A stretch of 64,000 nt of DNA, from assembly GCA_964398055.1 (NCBI GenBank), contig CAYNLK010000013.1, forward strand, positions 73,529-137,528. Direction: 5' to 3'. Below, piece by piece: positions 60,066 to 64,000 of the stretch. Each line of letters starts with the position of its first letter. Positions within the stretch are counted from its first letter, which is position 1. This DNA comes from CAYNLK01 sp964398055 (GTDB lineage: Bacteria > Chloroflexota > Anaerolineae > 4572-78 > J111). Under the pieces are notes generated by a model. The model saw only the letters and a program-made list of their open reading frames with translations, had not been told where the DNA came from and made no database searches. The position numbers were made by a program, and so were the translations under genes.

Positions 60066-60878
60066 ATGAGTAAAGCCGTTATCACCTTTGAGAATGTTTC
60101 CAAGGAGTTCAAACTCTCCAAGCTGCGGGTACGCTCTTTGCAGGAGATGTTTGTTCACCTATTCAACCGGGAGGCGCGGGGGCGACACCATTTCTGGGCG
60201 TTGCGAGATGTCACCTTTGCGATTCAGGCCGGTGAGACGGTCGCTTTGCTGGGACCGAATGGCTCCGGCAAAAGCACGATTTTGAAGTTGATCAGCCGAA
60301 TTTTTGAGCCGACTCATGGGATGATTACGATCTCCGGGCGCTTGTCAGCCCTGTTGGAGCTGGGGGCCGGCTTTCACCCCGACCTGACCGGCCGCGAAAA
60401 TATCTATCTGAACGGCTCGATTTTGGGCTTCAACCGGGCGGCGATGTCGAAAAAGCTGGAGAGCATCATCGCCTTTGCCGATATCGGCGAATTCATCGAT
60501 GTACCGATTCGCAATTACTCCTCCGGGATGCAGATGAGGCTCGGTTTTTCGGTGGCGGTGCACGTGGAACCGGAGGTTATTCTGGTTGATGAAGTGCTGG
60601 CCGTGGGCGATCATAGTTTTCAACTGAAGTGTTTGGAACGCATCCGGCAGATGCAGCGGGATGGCGTGACCATCCTGTTTGTGTCGCACGATTTTGAGGC
60701 AGTGAAGAATTTATGTAGCCGGGCCATCTGGCTGGACGGCGGCATGGTCCAGGCTGACGGCGAGGTGGCCGGCGTGCTGAGGCAAATGGAAGTCCGGTAT
60801 GAGTGGGATGGCCTGGAGCCGGCTCTGGTCAGTGGCCAAAAAATTCCCGAGTTGAATGGAGAGAGCAGACGTGTTTAA
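60066..60878 (+). CDS. polysaccharide ABC exporter ATPase (Wzt/TagH-like)
   Basis: This 270-residue ATPase has Walker A GPNGSGKST near 61-69, the H-loop region, YSSGMQMRLGF as signature and ILVDEVLAVGD as Walker B. It resembles Wzt/TagH in the first 230 residues, but the C-terminal carbohydrate-binding domain of O-antigen-type Wzt is absent. It pairs with the Wzm-like permease 157 bases upstream. Export of a simple or lipid-linked polymer is likely. Confidence 0.92.
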   Translation: MSKAVITFENVSKEFKLSKLRVRSLQEMFVHLFNREARGRHHFWALRDVTFAIQAGETVALLGPNGSGKSTILKLISRIFEPTHGMITISGRLSALLELGAGFHPDLTGRENIYLNGSILGFNRAAMSKKLESIIAFADIGEFIDVPIRNYSSGMQMRLGFSVAVHVEPEVILVDEVLAVGDHSFQLKCLERIRQMQRDGVTILFVSHDFEAVKNLCSRAIWLDGGMVQADGEVAGVLRQMEVRYEWDGLEPALVSGQKIPELNGESRRV

Positions 60879-62298
60879 GTTTTGGCGAAGAAAAAAGGAA
60901 CGTAAAGTCCTGGTAGTAGGATTGGACTGCGCCGAGCCGTCGCTTATGTTTGAGCAGTGGCGGGACGAACTACCAACGCTGGGCCAGTTGATGGCGCAAG
61001 GGGCCTATGGCCGGTTGGCCAGTTGTATCCCCTGCATCACCGTGCCGGCCTGGAGCTCGATGCTGTCTAGCAAAGATCCGGGAGTACTGGGTTTTTACGG
61101 TTTTCGCAACCGGGTGGACTACTCTTACGACAAAATGAGCATTGCCACCGGCGCGGTGGTCGCCGAGAAGCGGGTGTGGGATTACCTAAGCGAGGCCGGC
61201 AAGCAGTCGATTGTCGTGGGCGTGCCGCAAACTTATCCGGTCAAACCGGTCAACGGTTATTTGGTTAGTTGCTTTTTAACCCCCAGCGTGCAGAAGCAGT
61301 ACACCCATCCCCATGAATTGCGTTACGAAATCGACCGGATTTTAGAGGGCCGGGAATATGATGTCGATGTCCGCAACTTTCGTACTGACGACAAGGACAA
61401 TCTGCTGCAGCAAATCTATGAAATGACAGAAAAACGATTCAAGGTCCTCAACTACCTCATTCGGCAGAAGCCGTGGGACTTCTTTATGTTTGTCGAAATG
61501 GGGGTGGACCGGATTCACCACGGTTTTTGGAAGTTTCACGACTCGACGCACCGGCTGTATGAGCCGGGCAACAAATATGAGTTGGCTATTAAGGAATATT
61601 ATCAATATCTGGATTCAGAAATTGCCGGCCTGTTGCAAGCAGTTGACGACGACACGGTGGTGTTCGTAGTTTCTGATCACGGGGCCAAGCGGATGGACGG
61701 CGGTTTCTGCCTGAACCAGTGGCTGCTGCGGGAGGGCTACCTGGTTTTCAAGGATGAGGTACCGGCGGGCCAGTTAACGCCGTTTGAAAAATTGGCGGTT
61801 GATTGGTCCAAAACCACCGCCTGGGGTTCCGGGGGATATTACGGCCGGTTGTGGTTAAACGTGCAAGGGCGGGAGCCGGAAGGGGTGGTGCCGCCGGAGG
61901 CGTATGAGCGAGTCCGGGCTGAAATCGTCGCCAAACTGGCCGGGATGGTCGATCCGGAGGGGCAGCCGCTCCATAACATTTGCTTTAAACCGGAAGAGAT
62001 TTACCGCGAAGTGCGGAATGTCTCATCGGACTTGATCATCTACTTTGGCAACCTGCATTGGCGGTCGGTGGGCAGCCTGGGCCACGCCGATATCTACACC
62101 TTTGAAAATGACACCGGTCCCGACGACGCCAATCACGCTCAGGACGGGCTGATCATCTATTACGACCCCAGGCAGCAGTTGGGCGGTCAACAGCTCAACG
62201 GCTTGCAGTTGATGGACGTCGCGCCGACGATCCTGCAATTGATGGGGCTGCCGATACCGAGCGAGATGCAGGGGAGGGTGTTCTCACTTCCCGGCTGA
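60871..62298 (+). CDS. alkaline phosphatase-superfamily (phosphodiesterase/phosphotransferase) protein
   Basis: This 475-residue protein has the superfamily metal site: VGLDCAEP near 15-22, ITVPAWSSMLSSKDPGVLGFYGFR with the expected nucleophile Thr, VVSDHGAK and a C-terminal HAQDGLI stretch. GTG at 60871 has GGAGAG at a good distance; ATG at 60856 is also possible. It overlaps the end of the Wzt-like gene, so it is coupled to the exporter. It may cleave or transfer a phosphorylated group on the exported glycan. No export signal is clear. Confidence 0.85.
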   Translation: MFKFWRRKKERKVLVVGLDCAEPSLMFEQWRDELPTLGQLMAQGAYGRLASCIPCITVPAWSSMLSSKDPGVLGFYGFRNRVDYSYDKMSIATGAVVAEKRVWDYLSEAGKQSIVVGVPQTYPVKPVNGYLVSCFLTPSVQKQYTHPHELRYEIDRILEGREYDVDVRNFRTDDKDNLLQQIYEMTEKRFKVLNYLIRQKPWDFFMFVEMGVDRIHHGFWKFHDSTHRLYEPGNKYELAIKEYYQYLDSEIAGLLQAVDDDTVVFVVSDHGAKRMDGGFCLNQWLLREGYLVFKDEVPAGQLTPFEKLAVDWSKTTAWGSGGYYGRLWLNVQGREPEGVVPPEAYERVRAEIVAKLAGMVDPEGQPLHNICFKPEEIYREVRNVSSDLIIYFGNLHWRSVGSLGHADIYTFENDTGPDDANHAQDGLIIYYDPRQQLGGQQLNGLQLMDVAPTILQLMGLPIPSEMQGRVFSLPG

Positions 62299-62355
62299 TA
62301 ACCGCAGCGACTGCCCTGATTTGACATTATACCCCAAGTGGAGTACATTTGTGGT

Positions 62356-62586
62356 ATGAAAGTTAAGACTTCTGTCAGTCTATCTGATGAATTAATAAAA
62401 GCCATTGACCAGTACGGCCAAAGCTATAAAAACCGCTCAGATTTTGTTGAAGCAGCGATTTGGTCCTTCATCAAACAGATTATCCGCGATCAGCAAAATG
62501 TCCGCGATATCGAGATTATCAATCGCAACGCTGACCGGTTGAATGCTGAAGCTTTGGATGTGCTGGCTTATCAGGTTCAACTGTGA
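62356..62586 (+). CDS. ribbon-helix-helix antitoxin (MazE-like)
   Basis: This 76-residue protein starts MKVKTSVSLSDELIKAID, a ribbon-helix-helix DNA-binding N-terminus, followed by NRSDFVEAAIWSFI and a toxin-binding tail. The last codon overlaps the toxin gene. It should bind and neutralise the MazF-type protein and repress the pair. Confidence 0.85.
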   Translation: MKVKTSVSLSDELIKAIDQYGQSYKNRSDFVEAAIWSFIKQIIRDQQNVRDIEIINRNADRLNAEALDVLAYQVQL

Positions 62587-62909
62587 AACGGGGCGAACTC
62601 TATCGCGTTAGCCATCCGAGCCACGATCCCAAAAAGTTCAGGGTATTTGTGATTGTCAGCCGGCAAGCCTTGATTGAGTCGCGTTTTTCTACAGTAGTGT
62701 GTGCGCCGATATATACCAGTCACGATGGTCTGGCCTCTCAAGTAGGAGTAGGCATAGCGGAGGGGCTCAAGCACGATAGCAGTATTCACTGTGATGAGCT
62801 GGTAAGCTTACCAAAGTCCGTGTTGACGAACTATCTCAGTATGCTGCCACCCCATAAGCTAGAAGAATTGAATGAGGCCTTGCGCGTGGCTCTGGATTTA
62901 CCGGACTAG
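62583..62909 (+). CDS. MazF/PemK-type endoribonuclease toxin
   Basis: The 108-residue protein starts at a GTG that overlaps the antitoxin stop. It has VKRGELYRVSHPS with the family's N-terminal strand, then KFRVFVIVSRQALIESRFSTVVCAPIYTS and HDSSIHCDELVSLPKS. MazF toxins cut mRNA at short sites. The pair lies at the edge of the glycan region, an ordinary spot for such modules. Confidence 0.88.
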   Translation: MKRGELYRVSHPSHDPKKFRVFVIVSRQALIESRFSTVVCAPIYTSHDGLASQVGVGIAEGLKHDSSIHCDELVSLPKSVLTNYLSMLPPHKLEELNEALRVALDLPD

Positions 62910-62944
62910 GATCTCTTTCAGATAACTATGCAGAAAGTCAAAAG

Positions 62945-62970
62945 TCGCCCTGATTACCAGGGCGATTTTT
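62945..62970. terminator. terminator between toxin and convergent glycosyltransferase
   Basis: TCGCCCTG pairs with CAGGGCGA around ATTAC, followed by TTTTT on the plus strand. It overlaps the last codons of the DPM1-like gene, so it probably stops transcription from both sides. Confidence 0.8.
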
Positions 62971-63961
62971 CTTTTTCGGCTTCTGTAGTTTGGGCGATGG
63001 GGCTGGATTTAGCCAACTCCTGCCGCCTGGTGCGGTAGAGCGTTTCTTCAATGAGCAAGCGATTGGTGGCAATGAGGTCGCCGATGACGCCGAGGATAAT
63101 CAGCAGAAAACCGATGGTCAGCGAGGTGCCGCCCATGGCAATCGATTGGATGTAACGACCCACGCCGCTGGCGCCGGTAACGTAGAAGTAGAAGAAGCGG
63201 GCCAGCAGAGCCAGGCCAACCAGGAGAAACGGTAAACTCAAGTAGGTAAAGGTTTTGAGCGGCTCGTACAGAGTATAGAGCCGGACGATGGTGGCGGCCG
63301 AGTGCTTGACGTAAGCCCAGTTGCTCTTGATCAGGCGAGACTCGCGCCGCGGCGCGTTGACTTGAATGGGCACCGACACGACCCGTAGACCCTTTTTGCC
63401 GGCCTGGATGATGGTCTCCAGGGTGTAGGTGTAGCGGGTCAGGATGACCATACGCAGGGCGGCTTCGCGGCTGTAGGCCCGAAAGCCGCTGGTGGCGTCG
63501 GGAACGGGGGCGCCGGAGGCCAGGCGAACGACCCAACTGCCCCACTGCTGCAAGAATCGTTTGAGCGGCGAAAAGTGAGCCACGGCGTGAGTCTGGCGGT
63601 CGCCGATGACGATGTCGGCCTGGCCGGCCAGGATTGGCTCAACCAGGCGGGCGATTTCAACACCGGGATATTGGTGGTCGCCGTCGGTGTTGACGATGAT
63701 GTCCGCGCCCAGCTTGAGGCAAGCCTCCAGGCCGGTCTGAAAGGCGGCGGCCAGGCCGCGATTGTAACTGTGCCGGACGATGTGATCGATCCCTAGGCGG
63801 CGGGCCACAGCCACAGTATCGTCGCCGCTGCCGTCGTCGATGATGAGCGTTTCCAGGCGGCTGATACCCGGCAGAGTCTGCGGCAGGTCGGCGATGACCT
63901 CCGGCAGGGTGGCGGCTTCGTTATAGCAGGGGATTTGGATGATGAGTAAACCTGACCCCAT
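62954..63961 (-). CDS. DPM1-like family 2 glycosyltransferase with C-terminal membrane helices
   Basis: This 335-residue protein has IIQIPCYNEAATLPEVI, LIIDDGSGDDT and IVNTDGDHQY with the DxD metal site, then two C-terminal hydrophobic segments (about 235-310). It resembles dolichol/polyprenyl-phosphate mannose synthase-type enzymes. It may charge a polyprenyl phosphate carrier with a sugar for glycan assembly. ATG at 63961 is used; a GTG four codons earlier is possible. The first 27 bases beyond it to the window edge show nothing. Confidence 0.88.
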   Translation of the reverse strand: MGSGLLIIQIPCYNEAATLPEVIADLPQTLPGISRLETLIIDDGSGDDTVAVARRLGIDHIVRHSYNRGLAAAFQTGLEACLKLGADIIVNTDGDHQYPGVEIARLVEPILAGQADIVIGDRQTHAVAHFSPLKRFLQQWGSWVVRLASGAPVPDATSGFRAYSREAALRMVILTRYTYTLETIIQAGKKGLRVVSVPIQVNAPRRESRLIKSNWAYVKHSAATIVRLYTLYEPLKTFTYLSLPFLLVGLALLARFFYFYVTGASGVGRYIQSIAMGGTSLTIGFLLIILGVIGDLIATNRLLIEETLYRTRRQELAKSSPIAQTTEAEKEKSPW

Positions 63962-64000
63962 TGTCAAGACCACGAATCGAGAAAAATAAGGTGGATTTTT

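Overview
The window reads as a chromosomal segment of an uncultured bacterium, most likely Chloroflexota (Anaerolineae or a relative). This is an inference from gene style, not a marker-gene assignment. The support is moderately high GC, AGGAGG-type ribosome sites, many tandem family-5 solute transport and N-methyl-amine genes, a giant zinc-ribbon/multi-helix membrane protein, and intergenic heptamer repeats. No rRNA, tRNA, CRISPR array or prophage was seen.

Region 1 (1-18.1 kb) is a divergent C1/N-methyl catabolic locus around a GntR/UTRA regulator at 10.5-11.3 kb. The leftward operon holds the regulator, a zinc alcohol dehydrogenase, an FGGY kinase, a class I aldolase, a DapB-fold amine dehydrogenase-like enzyme, an amidohydrolase, a second zinc dehydrogenase, a homologue of formylmethanofuran:H4MPT formyltransferase (Ftr), a corrinoid protein, a non-pyrrolysine MttB-family methyltransferase and an aldo/keto reductase cut by the window edge. 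The rightward operon holds a three-subunit molybdenum hydroxylase, a second corrinoid protein and an MtmB-family monomethylamine methyltransferase homologue with no amber/pyrrolysine codon. The two operons start from back-to-back promoters whose hexamers, spacing and downstream operator-like sequence are nearly identical. A truncated gcvPB remnant lies just past the rightward terminator.

Region 2 (18.1-37.5 kb) is leftward and looks built for uptake and oxidative demethylation of N-methyl amines. It holds a second non-Pyl MttB homologue, iron alcohol dehydrogenase, stand-alone GcvT-like protein, MSOX-like and SoxB-like FAD oxidases, and a dimethylglycine-dehydrogenase-like FAD/GcvT fusion. 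These are followed by a complete dipeptide-type ABC importer (Tat lipoprotein SBP, two unusually long permeases, one fused double ATPase) and a coupled CBS-ACT protein. A BrnT/BrnA toxin-antitoxin pair sits inside it. Corrinoid (low-potential) and O2-dependent demethylation genes are therefore neighbours. No reductive activase (RamA-like) or MtrH/MtgA-like methyl acceptor enzyme is present in the window.

Region 3 (37.5-44 kb) is mixed: a small CxxC protein, a nucleotidyltransferase-fold protein, an APC permease, a metallophosphoesterase and a BatD-like protein. Region 4 (44-64 kb) is a surface-glycan neighbourhood: GT2 and GT4 glycosyltransferases, a SAM methyltransferase, an SGNH protein, a Wzm/Wzt-type ABC exporter, a phosphodiesterase/phosphatase-superfamily protein and a DPM1-like glycosyltransferase. 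Interspersed are a PrsW-type protease, a 1992-residue polytopic membrane protein and a MazEF-type pair.

Intergenic DNA is unusually repetitive. Heptanucleotide tandem tracts, often paired as inverted arms, recur at many junctions and twice inside the giant membrane gene. A nested 154-bp inverted-repeat element and a second hairpin-rich element are also present.
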